Below are positions 15,905-24,501 of a stretch of 64,000 bases of DNA, piece by piece. The DNA is taken from the NCBI RefSeq assembly GCF_014205225.1, contig NZ_JACHNB010000001.1, positions 2,647,501 through 2,711,500 of the forward strand, given 5' to 3'. The translations under genes were made by a program, and so were the position numbers. The DNA is from Actinoplanes octamycinicus (GTDB lineage Bacteria > Actinomycetota > Actinomycetes > Mycobacteriales > Micromonosporaceae). Below the pieces are notes generated by a model. That model was given only the letters and a program-made list of their open reading frames with translations, had not been told where the DNA came from and made no database searches. How positions within the stretch are numbered: the stretch's first letter is position 1; each line of letters begins with the position of its first letter.

Positions 15905-17320
15905 ATGTCCAGCACAACCGACCGTCCCGGCGGCTCGGAAGACCCGTTCGCGGTCGCCGAGGCGCTGCAATCCGTGGTGCGGGACACCGAGCCACTGGAC
16001 GTCGCGCCGGACCGGGACGAGGAGAACCGGGACACCGTCGTCGTCGACGAGGCGATGCTCGGCCGCCGGGAGACCGTCCGGGTCCCCGCCCCGCGCCGTC
16101 CCGAGCCGCGCCGCGGTGCGCCGCTGCCGGTGGCGGTGCTCTTCGCCACGCTCTGGGCCGCGCTGCTCACCTACGTGCCGGTCGCCGCGGTGCTCGGGCT
16201 GGCCCGCACGCTGGAGGGCGCCGGCGGGCTGCTCGGCGCGGCCCGGGCCGGGGCGGCCGCCTGGTTGCTCGGGCACGGCGTGCCGATCGGCACCTCGCTC
16301 GGCCCGCTCGGGCTGGCCCCGCTGCTGCTCACCGGGCTGGTGGTGTGGCGGCTGAACCGGGCCGGGCTGCACGTCACCCGGGCGATCGGGGCGCGGGGTT
16401 CCGGCTCGATCGGGTCGGCGCTGCTGGTGGCCACGGGCGTCGCGGTGGCGTACGCGGGAATCGGCGCCCTGACCGCCCAGCTGACCGACGGCCGCGGCAC
16501 CCAGGTCTCCACCGCGAACGCCGCGGTGCACTTCCTGCTCGTCGGCCTGTGCGGGGCGCTGATCGGCGCGCTGCGCGGCAGCGACGCGGTGACCACGCTG
16601 GCCCGCCGGGTCCCGCCGGTGCTCCGGCACGGGGTGCGCACCGGCCTGGTCGGGGCCTTCTTGATGGTCGGCGCCGGCGCCGCGGTCGGCGGCCTGTCGG
16701 TGGCGCTCGGCGGTGGCGACGCCGCGAAGATCCTCTCCGCCTATCACACCGGGGTGGCCGGCCAGGCCGGGATCACCCTGATCAGCGTGGCCTACGCGGC
16801 GAACGCGGCGATCTGGGCCACCGCCTACCTGCTGGGACCGGGTTTCGCGCTGGGCGTCGGCTCGGTGATCCGGCTGACCGAGTTCACCGTCGGTGACCTG
16901 CCCGCCGTGCCGCTGCTGGCCGGGCTGCCGGCCGGTCCGATCGGCGCGGCCGGCACGCTGCTGCTGATGCTCCCGGTGATCGCCGGCGGGGTGGCCGGCT
17001 GGGGCCTCACCCAGCGTCTGCGGTACGGCCGGGCGCACGCCTGGGGCCCGGGCCGCGGGTCCGGCGCGGACGGGCCGGAGCCGGCCTGGTCGCTGCTGGT
17101 CGGCGCGAGCCTGCTGGCCGGGCCGGTGGCCGGGCTGACCCTGGCCGCGCTGGCCTGGGCCTCCGGTGGACCGGTCGGCGGCGGCCGGCTGGCCGAGATC
17201 GGGCCGTCCGCCTCGCAGGTGGGGCTGGTGACCTCGATCGTCGCCGCGATCGCGGTGCTGGCGGGCGCTTCCGCGGCCCGCGCCTTCCACCCGCCGCGCC
17301 GCCCGAAAGGCCGCAAGTAA
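15905..17320 (+). CDS. PerM-like integral membrane protein (DUF6350)
   Basis: The protein has 471 residues: a charged cytoplasmic N-terminus of about 75 residues, then eight to ten hydrophobic segments separated by Gly/Ala-rich loops. No catalytic motif is recognised. Size, topology and position between sucD and purN match PerM of Mycobacterium tuberculosis (Rv0955, next to purN and purH), a membrane protein needed for cell division under stress. Identity rests on synteny and topology more than on motifs. The Ala/Leu/Gly content makes homology claims from short segments unreliable. Confidence 0.8.
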   Translation: MSSTTDRPGGSEDPFAVAEALQSVVRDTEPLDVAPDRDEENRDTVVVDEAMLGRRETVRVPAPRRPEPRRGAPLPVAVLFATLWAALLTYVPVAAVLGLARTLEGAGGLLGAARAGAAAWLLGHGVPIGTSLGPLGLAPLLLTGLVVWRLNRAGLHVTRAIGARGSGSIGSALLVATGVAVAYAGIGALTAQLTDGRGTQVSTANAAVHFLLVGLCGALIGALRGSDAVTTLARRVPPVLRHGVRTGLVGAFLMVGAGAAVGGLSVALGGGDAAKILSAYHTGVAGQAGITLISVAYAANAAIWATAYLLGPGFALGVGSVIRLTEFTVGDLPAVPLLAGLPAGPIGAAGTLLLMLPVIAGGVAGWGLTQRLRYGRAHAWGPGRGSGADGPEPAWSLLVGASLLAGPVAGLTLAALAWASGGPVGGGRLAEIGPSASQVGLVTSIVAAIAVLAGASAARAFHPPRRPKGRK

Positions 17321-17366
17321 CCGCCTCCCGCGCCGCCCCGAAGGCCGGAGATAACCGCTGCCCGGA

Positions 17367-17372
17367 TAGGGT
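17367..17372 (+). promoter_or_regulatory. -10 element of a leaderless purN promoter
   Basis: TAGGGT is followed by six bases and GTG 17379, so transcription would begin at or next to the start codon. No ribosome site precedes the GTG, which fits. Confidence 0.6.
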
Positions 17373-17378
17373 GCACGG

Positions 17379-17996
17379 GTGACTGAGCCCGCGCCCGCCC
17401 GCCTGGTCGTCCTGATCTCCGGGTCCGGCAGCAACCTGCAAGCCCTGCTCGAAGCCACCCGCGACCCGGCGTACGGCGCCGAGGTGGTCGCGGTCGGCGC
17501 GGACCGGGACGGCATCGCCGGTCTGGACATCGCCGCCGCCGCCGGGATCCCCACCTTCGTGGACTCGGTGAAGGCCTACCCGACCCGGGACGACTGGGAT
17601 GCCGCGCTCACCGGGCACGTCGCCGCCCACCGCCCGGACCTGGTGATCTCGGCCGGCTTCCTGAAACTGGTCGGCAAGCAGTTCCTGGACGCGTTCGGCG
17701 ACCGCTACATCAACACGCACAACGCGCTGCTGCCCGCCTTCCCCGGCATCCACGGCCCGCGCGACGCGCTCGCCTACGGCGTGAAGCTGGCCGGCGCGAC
17801 CCTCTTCTTCGTCGACGCCGGTGTCGACACCGGACCGATCATCGCCCAGGTCAGCGTCCCCGTGCTCGACGACGACACGGAGGAGACGCTGACCGAGCGG
17901 ATCAAGGTGGCCGAGCGGGCCCAGCTGGTCGAGTTCGTCGGCCGCCTGGTCCGGGACGGCTGGACCATTCAAGACAGGAAGGTACGGATTCCGTGA
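17379..17996 (+). CDS. purN: Phosphoribosylglycinamide formyltransferase (GAR transformylase)
   Basis: The protein has 205 residues. It transfers formyl from 10-formyltetrahydrofolate to GAR, the third step of purine synthesis. The N-terminal [18 protein letters not shown] binds the phosphate of GAR. The catalytic segment [13 protein letters not shown] carries the conserved Asn and His (the actinobacterial variant of NIHPSLLP), and [16 protein letters not shown] carries the catalytic Asp. The GTG start is leaderless. The stop overlaps purH by four bases (GTGA), which couples the two enzymes. Confidence 0.96.
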   Translation: MTEPAPARLVVLISGSGSNLQALLEATRDPAYGAEVVAVGADRDGIAGLDIAAAAGIPTFVDSVKAYPTRDDWDAALTGHVAAHRPDLVISAGFLKLVGKQFLDAFGDRYINTHNALLPAFPGIHGPRDALAYGVKLAGATLFFVDAGVDTGPIIAQVSVPVLDDDTEETLTERIKVAERAQLVEFVGRLVRDGWTIQDRKVRIP

Positions 17997-19555
17997 GTTC
18001 CGAAGGTCTGCGGCCGATCAAGCGGGCGCTGCTGAGCGTGTGGGACAAGGCGGGGATCGTCGAACTCGCCCAGGCCCTGCACGCCGCCGGGGTGGAGATC
18101 GTCTCGACCGGCTCCACCGCGTCGACCGTGGAGAAATCCGGTGTGCCGGTGACCCGGGTGGAGGATCTGACCGGCTTCCCGGAGATCCTCAGCGACCGGG
18201 TCAAGACCCTGCACCCGAAGGTGCACGGTGGTCTGCTCGCCGACCTGCGGCTGGAGAGCCACGTGGCGGAGCTGGCCGAGCACGGCATCGAGCCGTTCGA
18301 CCTGCTGGTCAGCAGCCTCTACCCGTTCTCCGAGACGGTCGCCTCGGGGGCCGGCGAGGAGGAGTGCATCGCCAAGATCGACATTGGCGGCCCGGCCATG
18401 GTCCGCGCGGCGGCGAAGAACCACGCGTCGGTCGCGGTCGTCGTCTCCACCGAGGGTTACCCGCTGATCCGCGAGGCGATCGAGAACGGCGGCTTCACCC
18501 TGGCCCAGCGCAAGGTCCTGGCCGCCCGCGCCTTCGCCGAGATCGCTGAGTACGACGTCGCGGTCGCCGAGTGGACCGCGCAGGAGCTGGCCCCGGACGA
18601 GCAGTGGTGGCCGCGGTTCGCCGGCCTCGCCCTGCGCCGCTCGGCGGTGCTCCGCTACGGCGAGAACCCGCACCAGAAAGCGGCCCTTTACACCGACCCG
18701 TCGGCCGCGCCCGGGCTCGCCCAGGCGGAACAGTTGCACGGCAAGGAGATGTCGTACAACAACTACGTCGACGCCGACGCGGCCTGGCGCAGCGCCAACG
18801 ACTTCACCGACCCGTGCGTGGCGATCATCAAGCACGCCAACCCGTGTGGCATCGCGATCGGCGCGGACGTGGCCGAGGCACACCGCAAGGCGCACGAGTG
18901 CGACCCGGTCTCCGCGTTCGGCGGCGTGATCGCGGTCAACCGCGAGGTCACCGTCGAGCTGGCGCGCCAGGTCGCGGAAATCTTCACCGAGGTGATCGTG
19001 GCGCCGTCCTACGCGCCCGAGGCACTGGAGATCCTCCGGGAGAAGAAGAACCTGCGGCTGCTGGCCGCCCCGGCCTGGAACCCGCCGCCAGTCGAGTTCA
19101 AGCAGGTCGGGGGTGGCCTGCTGGTGCAGACCCCGGACCGGATCGACGCCGACGGCGACGACCCGGCGAACTGGACCCTGGCCACCGGCCCGGCCGCCTC
19201 CGCCGAGGTGCTGAACGACCTGGTCTTCGCCTGGCGGGCGATCCGCAGCGTGAAGAGCAACGCGATCCTGCTGGCCAGCGACGGCGCCACGGTCGGCGTC
19301 GGGATGGGCCAGGTCAACCGGGTCGACTCGGCGAAGCTGGCGGTCGACCGGGCCGGCGCCGAGCGGGCGGCCGGCAGCGTGGCCGCCTCGGACGCGTTCT
19401 TCCCGTTCCCCGACGGCCTCGAGGTGCTGATCGCGGCCGGCGTCAAGGCGGTCGTCCAGCCGGGCGGCTCGATCCGCGACAACCTGGTGATCGAGGCCGC
19501 CGAAAAAGCCGGCCTGACCGTCTACCTCACCGGCACCCGGCACTTCTACCATTGA
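17993..19555 (+). CDS. purH: Bifunctional AICAR formyltransferase / IMP cyclohydrolase
   Basis: The protein has 520 residues, full length. It catalyses the last two steps to IMP. The N-terminal IMP cyclohydrolase (MGS-like) domain covers about residues 8-155 and includes STGSTAS and [15 protein letters not shown]. The AICAR transformylase domain follows with the Lys-His pair in [13 protein letters not shown] and the substrate loop [11 protein letters not shown]. The C-terminal [25 protein letters not shown] and the ending TGTRHFYH are typical. It is the last gene of the purNH unit, with a strong terminator after it. Confidence 0.97.
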   Translation: MSSEGLRPIKRALLSVWDKAGIVELAQALHAAGVEIVSTGSTASTVEKSGVPVTRVEDLTGFPEILSDRVKTLHPKVHGGLLADLRLESHVAELAEHGIEPFDLLVSSLYPFSETVASGAGEEECIAKIDIGGPAMVRAAAKNHASVAVVVSTEGYPLIREAIENGGFTLAQRKVLAARAFAEIAEYDVAVAEWTAQELAPDEQWWPRFAGLALRRSAVLRYGENPHQKAALYTDPSAAPGLAQAEQLHGKEMSYNNYVDADAAWRSANDFTDPCVAIIKHANPCGIAIGADVAEAHRKAHECDPVSAFGGVIAVNREVTVELARQVAEIFTEVIVAPSYAPEALEILREKKNLRLLAAPAWNPPPVEFKQVGGGLLVQTPDRIDADGDDPANWTLATGPAASAEVLNDLVFAWRAIRSVKSNAILLASDGATVGVGMGQVNRVDSAKLAVDRAGAERAAGSVAASDAFFPFPDGLEVLIAAGVKAVVQPGGSIRDNLVIEAAEKAGLTVYLTGTRHFYH

Positions 19556-19566
19556 GGTTCGCTTTC

Positions 19567-19606
19567 CGGCGCCGGACCGCTCGCGGTCCGGCGCCGCTTG
19601 CTTTTT
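19567..19606 (+). terminator. Terminator after purH
   Basis: A perfect 13-bp stem (19567-19579 with 19584-19596) and CTCG loop are followed by CTTGCTTTTT. Confidence 0.92.
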
Positions 19607-19683
19607 CGGTACGCCCTCAGCGCGCGTGGCGGCCCGGCGTCGCTTGTCTTTTCCCGGTACGCCTCAGCTCGCGTGGCGGCCGG
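19592..19683. repeat. Direct repeat, two 46-bp copies
   Basis: 19592-19637 and 19638-19683 are about 85-90% identical (CGCCGCTTG...GGTACGCC...GCGTGGCGGCC). The first copy begins inside the terminator arm. Confidence 0.85.
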
Positions 19684-19727
19684 TGACGAGCGGCGCTCGC
19701 GGCGTACCGAAAGTGTCTGATCGTGAA

Positions 19728-20324
19728 TCAACCGGCGACCGTGACCGCCGTGACCAGCGCGCCCACGCTGAACGCCGCGCCGACCAGCACGCAGGCGAGC
19801 ACCCGCCGCCGCTCGGCGGGATCGGCCGTCACCACCGGCTCGCCTCGGCGGAAGCTCGGGCCGTCCAGCGAGGCGGAGATCACTCCGATGATCGGGATGG
19901 CGATCAGCGCGAACCCGGCCCAGCGCAGCCCGTCCGCGAAGCCGGCCGCGCCCAGACCGGACAGCCCGGCCTCGATCCGCTCGCCGCGGCCGGGCAGGAA
20001 CGGCGCCATCGGCACGAGCAGCAGCAACGGGGGGATGCCGAGCCAGATGCGGCGCAGGCCGAGGGCGAGGGCGGCCGCGAGCCAGATCGGCAGGTGCGTG
20101 AAAGCCCAGGCGGCGGCCGCCATGGCCGGATCCGGGCCGCCGGTCAGGTCGCGGGCCAGGCCGAGCACCATGGCCTTGAGGTGCTCGCCGGTCACCACGT
20201 AGAAGGCGACGACGGCCAGCGCCGCTGCGAACACGGCGACGAAGCGCAACACTGGGAAGAGCGTCGCGAAGCGGTCACCACCGTGTCGGGGCCGGTATCG
20301 CTGATCGGCACGCGGGCTCTTCAT
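19728..20324 (-). CDS. Integral membrane protein of unknown function
   Basis: The protein has 198 residues from ATG 20324 with five probable membrane helices: about residues 22-42, 66-84, 88-107, 127-150 and 176-196. A basic N-terminus suggests a cytoplasmic start. No enzymatic motif or known domain was recognised. TACCAT eight bases upstream of the ATG could be the -10 of a near-leaderless message. It is convergent with purH and divergent from icd. No function is proposed. Confidence 0.75.
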   Translation of the reverse strand: MKSPRADQRYRPRHGGDRFATLFPVLRFVAVFAAALAVVAFYVVTGEHLKAMVLGLARDLTGGPDPAMAAAAWAFTHLPIWLAAALALGLRRIWLGIPPLLLLVPMAPFLPGRGERIEAGLSGLGAAGFADGLRWAGFALIAIPIIGVISASLDGPSFRRGEPVVTADPAERRRVLACVLVGAAFSVGALVTAVTVAG

Positions 20325-20436
20325 GGCCTGGGATGGTAGAGGCAGATCACCAGTTCGGGGCCGCCCGGCGATCTTCAGTGGGCGGGCAGTACGCTCGTAC
20401 TGCTAAGCATGTGTTTCGGGAGAGGAGCGCCGGCCG

Positions 20437-21651
20437 ATGGCGAAAATCAAGGTCAAGAACCCGGTCGTGGAGATCGACGGCGACGAGATGACCCGGATCA
20501 TCTGGAAGCAGATCCGTGAGCAGCTGATCCTGCCCTACCTCGACGTCAACCTCGAGTACTACGACCTCGGGATCCAGTACCGGGACGAGACCGACGACCA
20601 GGTGACGATCGACTCGGCCAACGCCATCAAGCGGCACGGCGTCGGCGTCAAGTGCGCCACGATCACCCCGGATGAGGCGCGGGTCCAGGAGTTCGGCCTG
20701 AAGAAGATGTGGCGGTCGCCGAACGGCACCATCCGCAACATCCTCGGCGGTGTCGTCTTCCGCGAGCCGATCATTCTGAAGAACGTACCCCGGCTGGTGC
20801 CGAGCTGGACCAAGCCGATCATCATCGGCCGTCACGCGCACGGTGACCAGTACAAGGCCTCCGACTTCGTCGCGCCCAGCAAGGGCAAGATGACCGTCAC
20901 CTTCACCCCGGAGGACGGGTCGGAGCCGATCGAGATGCACGTGGCCGACTTCCCGGCCGGCGGCGTCGGCATGGCGATGTACAACTTCGACGAGTCGATC
21001 CGCGACTTCGCGCGCGCCTCGTTCCGGTACGGCCTGGCCCGCAACTACCCGGTCTACCTGTCCACCAAGAACACCATCCTGAAGGCCTACGACGGCCGCT
21101 TCAAGGACCTGTTCGCGGAGATCTTCGAGACCGAGTTCGCCTCTGACTTCGCCGCCGCGGGGATCACCTACGAGCACCGGCTGATCGACGACATGGTCGC
21201 GGCCGCGCTCAAGTGGGAGGGTGGCTACGTCTGGGCCTGCAAGAACTACGACGGTGACGTGCAGTCCGACACCGTCGCGCAGGGCTTCGGCTCGCTCGGC
21301 CTGATGACGTCGGTGCTGATGACCCCGGACGGCCAGACCGTCGAGGCGGAGGCCGCGCACGGCACGGTCACCCGGCACTACCGGCAGTGGCAGAAGGGCG
21401 AGAAGACCTCGACCAACCCGATCGCGTCGATCTTCGCGTGGACGGGCGGGCTCAAGCACCGCGGCAAGCTGGATGGGACGCCGGAGGTCACCCAGTTCGC
21501 CGAGACGCTGGAGCGGGTCTGCATCGAGACCGTCGAGGGCGGTCAGATGACCAAGGACCTGGCCCTGCTGATCAGCAAGGACGCGCCGTGGCTCACCACG
21601 GACGAGTTCATGAACGCGCTCGACGAGAACCTGGCGCGCAAGCTCGCCTGA
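20437..21651 (+). CDS. icd: NADP-dependent isocitrate dehydrogenase (eukaryote-like homodimeric type)
   Basis: The protein has 404 residues, the type II dimeric class (about 400 residues) and not the monomeric 740-residue enzyme found in many other actinobacteria. It converts isocitrate to 2-oxoglutarate in the TCA cycle. [36 protein letters not shown] and [13 protein letters not shown] are substrate, metal and catalytic segments. [13 protein letters not shown] provides the NADP adenine and 2'-phosphate contacts. GGAGAGGAG precedes the ATG. It is monocistronic with its own terminator. Confidence 0.96.
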   Translation: MAKIKVKNPVVEIDGDEMTRIIWKQIREQLILPYLDVNLEYYDLGIQYRDETDDQVTIDSANAIKRHGVGVKCATITPDEARVQEFGLKKMWRSPNGTIRNILGGVVFREPIILKNVPRLVPSWTKPIIIGRHAHGDQYKASDFVAPSKGKMTVTFTPEDGSEPIEMHVADFPAGGVGMAMYNFDESIRDFARASFRYGLARNYPVYLSTKNTILKAYDGRFKDLFAEIFETEFASDFAAAGITYEHRLIDDMVAAALKWEGGYVWACKNYDGDVQSDTVAQGFGSLGLMTSVLMTPDGQTVEAEAAHGTVTRHYRQWQKGEKTSTNPIASIFAWTGGLKHRGKLDGTPEVTQFAETLERVCIETVEGGQMTKDLALLISKDAPWLTTDEFMNALDENLARKLA

Positions 21652-21666
21652 TCTCGCATCGCGGAG

Positions 21667-21699
21667 AACGCCCGTCGGCCTGCTGGCCGGCGGGCGTTT
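21667..21699 (+). terminator. Terminator after icd
   Basis: AACGCCCG-CGGCC pairs with GGCCG-CGGGCGTT around a TGCT loop, with one mismatch, and ends in TTT. Confidence 0.9.
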
Positions 21700-21724
21700 C
21701 CCGTGCGGTCCACCGGTCCCTTCG

Positions 21725-21880
21725 CGATGCGCTCGCTCGGTCCGTCCCGGGTGTGCTCGCTTGGTGCCGTCCCGTGCGCTCGCTTGGTTCCTTCCGGGTG
21801 CGCTCGCTTGGTCCCTTCGGGGTGCGCTCGCTTGGTCCCGTTTCCTGCGCTTGCTTGGTCCCTTCCCGGGCGCCGACCGG
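21725..21880. repeat. Minisatellite, six to seven copies of a 23-25 bp unit
   Basis: The unit is GTGCGCTCGCTTGGTCCCTT followed by a variable CGGG-type stretch. It lies in the icd-galT gap (21700-22542), where no gene is supported. Confidence 0.88.
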
Positions 21881-22186
21881 TTTCCTGACGCCCGCCCGAC
21901 CGTTCCGGTGTGCGCGCTGGTCCTGCGGAGTGGGGCGAGCCGATAAGCGAACGGGTGACTTCGCAAAACGGATGTTTTACCTCGTAACCGCTGGGTACAA
22001 GGGTTCGTTTGTCTCAGTGGTGCGGGTGGTGGGCTTGGGTACGCCGCTCGCCGTCCCCTTCAGCGGGGGCCTTGTCCCGGGCCCCCGCTGGTCCCTTTTC
22101 CGCCGCCCGCACCCCCCAGCGGATCCGGGTCCGCCCGTCGCTCCCGGTCCCGGGCCGGCCCTCAGGGTTTTCGAGACGGTCGAGAC

Positions 22187-22260
22187 ACCCCGAAAAGCCA
22201 GCCGACGACCATCCCCGCTGCCGCGATCTCCGCTCGCCCGTTCGCGGATCTTTTCGGGGT
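22187..22260. repeat. 74-bp element with perfect 11-bp inverted ends
   Basis: ACCCCGAAAAG (22187-22197) and CTTTTCGGGGT (22250-22260) are exact reverse complements. The 52-bp interior has no evident gene. It could be a small palindromic repeat, a processed hairpin or a relic of a transposable element. Confidence 0.65.
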
Positions 22261-22309
22261 ACGACCGGCAGCGCTGTGGCGGCCGGCCCGCGAGGTCCGC
22301 CCTGGGCAC

Positions 22310-22410
22310 GGCCGTGGCGCGTGTCGTGCGGGTCCGCTCCGCCTGGGGTCGCTTCGCCTGGATCCGCTTTGCCCTGGGTTGCTTTGCCCGGGGTCGCTTC
22401 GGCCCCACCG
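22310..22410. repeat. Short degenerate tandem repeat next to dispersed module copy 2
   Basis: Units resemble GGGTCGCTTCGCCTGGATCC and GGGTTGCTTTGCCC, about 18-24 bp and imperfect. It occupies the same relative place as the minisatellite beside module copy 1. Confidence 0.65.
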
Positions 22411-22423
22411 CCGCAACTCTCCC

Positions 22424-22520
22424 AGCCCACCCACCCAGGGGGCCGCCCTGAGGACAGTCTGGCGGAAGAGCGCGGGCTTCGGCGGGCGGCCTGTGGACAG
22501 CCGCCCGCTGTGGATGAGCG
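22424..22520. repeat. Dispersed module, copy 2, with two DnaA-box-like sites
   Basis: This is homologous to 5262-5375. CCCAGCCCACCCACCCAGGG, ACAGTCTGGCG and GGGCGGCCTGTGGACAG occur in the same order. TGTGGACAG (22492-22500) and TGTGGATGA (22509-22517) are 17 bp apart, as in copy 1. It lies 22 bp beyond the galT stop. Confidence 0.7.
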
Positions 22521-22542
22521 GTATCGGTGGGCCGGCTCCGTG

Positions 22543-23637
22543 CTAGATGGCGTCGCGGAGCATCTGGGCGGCTTTTTCCGGAACCACGTCGCTGACGAAG
22601 GCGCCCATCGCGGACTCCGAGCCGGCCAGGAACTTCAGCTTGTCGGCGGCGCGGCGGATGCTGAACACCTGCAGGTGCAGGTAGCCCAGCTCGCGGCCCT
22701 CGCCGACGACCGCCTGGTGCCAGGCGGAGATGTACGGCATCGGCTTGCCGAACAGGCCGTCGAAGCGGCGCAGCACCTCCAGGTAGAGCGGGCCGAACGC
22801 GTCGCGCTCCTCGTCGGTCAGCGCGGGCAGGTCGGCGACCTGCCGGTGCGGGGCCAGCTGCACCTCGAACGGCCAGCGGGCGGCGGCCGGCACGTACGCC
22901 GTCCAGTGCTCGTTGGCGGTGATCACCCGCACCTTCGCCTCCTGCTCGGCGGCGAGCACGTCGGCGTAGAGGTTGCGGCCGCCGGTCTTCTCGGCGTGCT
23001 TGCGGGCGGCCCGCAGCATGGCCGCGGTGCGCGGCGGCACCGTCGGGTACGCGTAGATCTGCCCGTGCGGGTGGTGCAGCGTCACGCCGATCTCGACGCC
23101 CCGGTTCTCGAACGGGAAGACCTGGGCGACGCCCGGCAGCCCGGACATCTCGGCGGTCCGGTCGGCGAGCGCGTCGATCACGGTGCGCACCCGGGCCGGC
23201 GACAGCGCGCCGAACGAGCTGTTGTGGTCGCTGGTGAAGCAGACCACCTCGCAGCGGCCCAGCCCGGGGCGGACCGGCACCATGTCGGTCAGCTCGGTGA
23301 TCTCCCCGCCGGGCACCTCGCGGTAGCTGAACGAGGGGAACTGGTTCTCGAAGACCACCACGTCGTAGTCCGGCGCCGGGATCTCGCTGGCGAACGACGC
23401 GGTCGTCGGGCAGAGCGGGCAGGCGTCGGACGGCGGCAGGAAGGTGCGGGTCTGCCGGTGCGCGGCGACCGCGACCCACTCGTCGACCAGCGGGTCGTAG
23501 CGCAGCTGCGAGGCCGGCGGTGGCGGCGGCAGCTCCCGGGTGTCCTGGTACTCCGCCCGGCCGGAGTCCGGTTTCTCGTCGAAGTAGATGAGTTCGCGGC
23601 CGTCGGAGAGGTTGACGGCGGAGCGGACGAGGGTCAC
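22543..23637 (-). CDS. galT: Galactose-1-phosphate uridylyltransferase
   Basis: The protein has 364 residues from GTG 23637, chosen because it overlaps the deoR stop by four bases and gives a family-like start. It moves UMP between UDP-glucose and galactose-1-phosphate in the Leloir pathway. The zinc-site Cys pair is in DACPLCP. The catalytic-His region is VTLHHPHGQIYAYP (HPHGQ, the bacterial variant), and the second HIT half contains SAWHQAVV. It is co-transcribed with the DeoR regulator upstream. Neither galK nor galE is in the window, so UDP-galactose could also feed the polysaccharide genes nearby. Confidence 0.93.
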   Translation of the reverse strand: MTLVRSAVNLSDGRELIYFDEKPDSGRAEYQDTRELPPPPPASQLRYDPLVDEWVAVAAHRQTRTFLPPSDACPLCPTTASFASEIPAPDYDVVVFENQFPSFSYREVPGGEITELTDMVPVRPGLGRCEVVCFTSDHNSSFGALSPARVRTVIDALADRTAEMSGLPGVAQVFPFENRGVEIGVTLHHPHGQIYAYPTVPPRTAAMLRAARKHAEKTGGRNLYADVLAAEQEAKVRVITANEHWTAYVPAAARWPFEVQLAPHRQVADLPALTDEERDAFGPLYLEVLRRFDGLFGKPMPYISAWHQAVVGEGRELGYLHLQVFSIRRAADKLKFLAGSESAMGAFVSDVVPEKAAQMLRDAI

Positions 23638-24416
23638 TGCGGGTTCACCACCACGAGCTCGGGGACGGTTTCGGAGAGCAGGGAACGCGTGGCGGCGTCC
23701 ACGCCGTCGTCGGTGATCAGCACGTCGGCGCGCTGCAACGGCACGATCGAGGAGATGCCGACGGTGCCCCACTTGGTGCTGTCGGCGAGCACGACCAGCC
23801 GCTCCGCCGCCTCCACCAGGGCCCGGTTGACGTCCGCCTCCATCAGGTTGGGCGTGGTGTAGCCGGCCCGCTCGCTCATCCCGTGCACGCCGAGGAAGAG
23901 CACGTCCAGGTGCAGGGTGCCGATCGCGGCCACCGCCACCGGGCCGACCAAAGCGTCGGACGGGGTGCGGGTGCCGCCGGTGAGCACCACGGTCTGGTCG
24001 GGCCGGCCGGCCCGGTAGAACACGTCGGCGACCGGGATCGAGTTGGTCACCACGGTCAGCGAGGGCACGTCGACCAGCAGCTGGGCGAGCCCGGCCGTGG
24101 TGGTGCCGGCGGACAGCGCGATGGCGTCGCCCGGGGAGACCAGGGCGGCCGCGCGGGCCGCGATCGCGGCTTTCTCGTCGCGCTGGCGCACCGACTTGGC
24201 GGCGAACCCCGGCTCGTGTGCGGATCCGGGGCTGACCGTGGTCGCGCCGCCGTGTACTTTCGCCAGCAAACCTCGGTCGGCGAGCGCCTCCAGGTCGCGG
24301 CGGATGGTCATGTCGGAGACGCCGTACTCGGCGGCCAGCTCGCTGACCCGGACGCCTCCGGTGGCGCGGACCCGGTCGAGGATCGCGGCTTGGCGTTGCT
24401 GTGCCAGCATCAGCAA
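23634..24416 (-). CDS. DeoR-family transcriptional regulator
   Basis: The protein has 260 residues. The N-terminal winged helix (RQAAILDRVRATGGVRVSELAAEYGVSDMTIRRDLEALADRGL) is the DeoR DNA-binding signature. The C-terminal DeoRC sugar-phosphate sensing domain contains IALSAGTTTAGLAQLL, TNSIPVADV, VLTGGTR and VLADSTKWG. It lies upstream of and overlaps galT, so it probably represses galT and itself until a sugar phosphate accumulates. A 16-bp inverted repeat at 24449-24464 is the likely operator. A second in-frame ATG six bases later is an equally possible start. Confidence 0.92.
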   Translation of the reverse strand: MLMLAQQRQAAILDRVRATGGVRVSELAAEYGVSDMTIRRDLEALADRGLLAKVHGGATTVSPGSAHEPGFAAKSVRQRDEKAAIAARAAALVSPGDAIALSAGTTTAGLAQLLVDVPSLTVVTNSIPVADVFYRAGRPDQTVVLTGGTRTPSDALVGPVAVAAIGTLHLDVLFLGVHGMSERAGYTTPNLMEADVNRALVEAAERLVVLADSTKWGTVGISSIVPLQRADVLITDDGVDAATRSLLSETVPELVVVNPQ

Positions 24417-24448
24417 ACCACCATCATCAGCCGTAGATTCCGCACGAA

Positions 24449-24464
24449 TTCAAACACACTTGAA
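24449..24464. promoter_or_regulatory. Probable DeoR operator
   Basis: TTCAAACACACTTGAA has perfect TTCAA/TTGAA half-sites around a six-base spacer, 33-48 bases upstream of the regulator start, in an A+T-rich promoter region. Confidence 0.6.
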
Positions 24465-24501
24465 CAGTACCGCGTGATCGGGTGTGCGCGAAAGAGTGAC
24501 T

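Noticed and set aside
21975..22015. tRNA T-arm-like GGGTTCG
   Set aside because: No acceptor, D or anticodon stems can be formed around it. It is a chance match.
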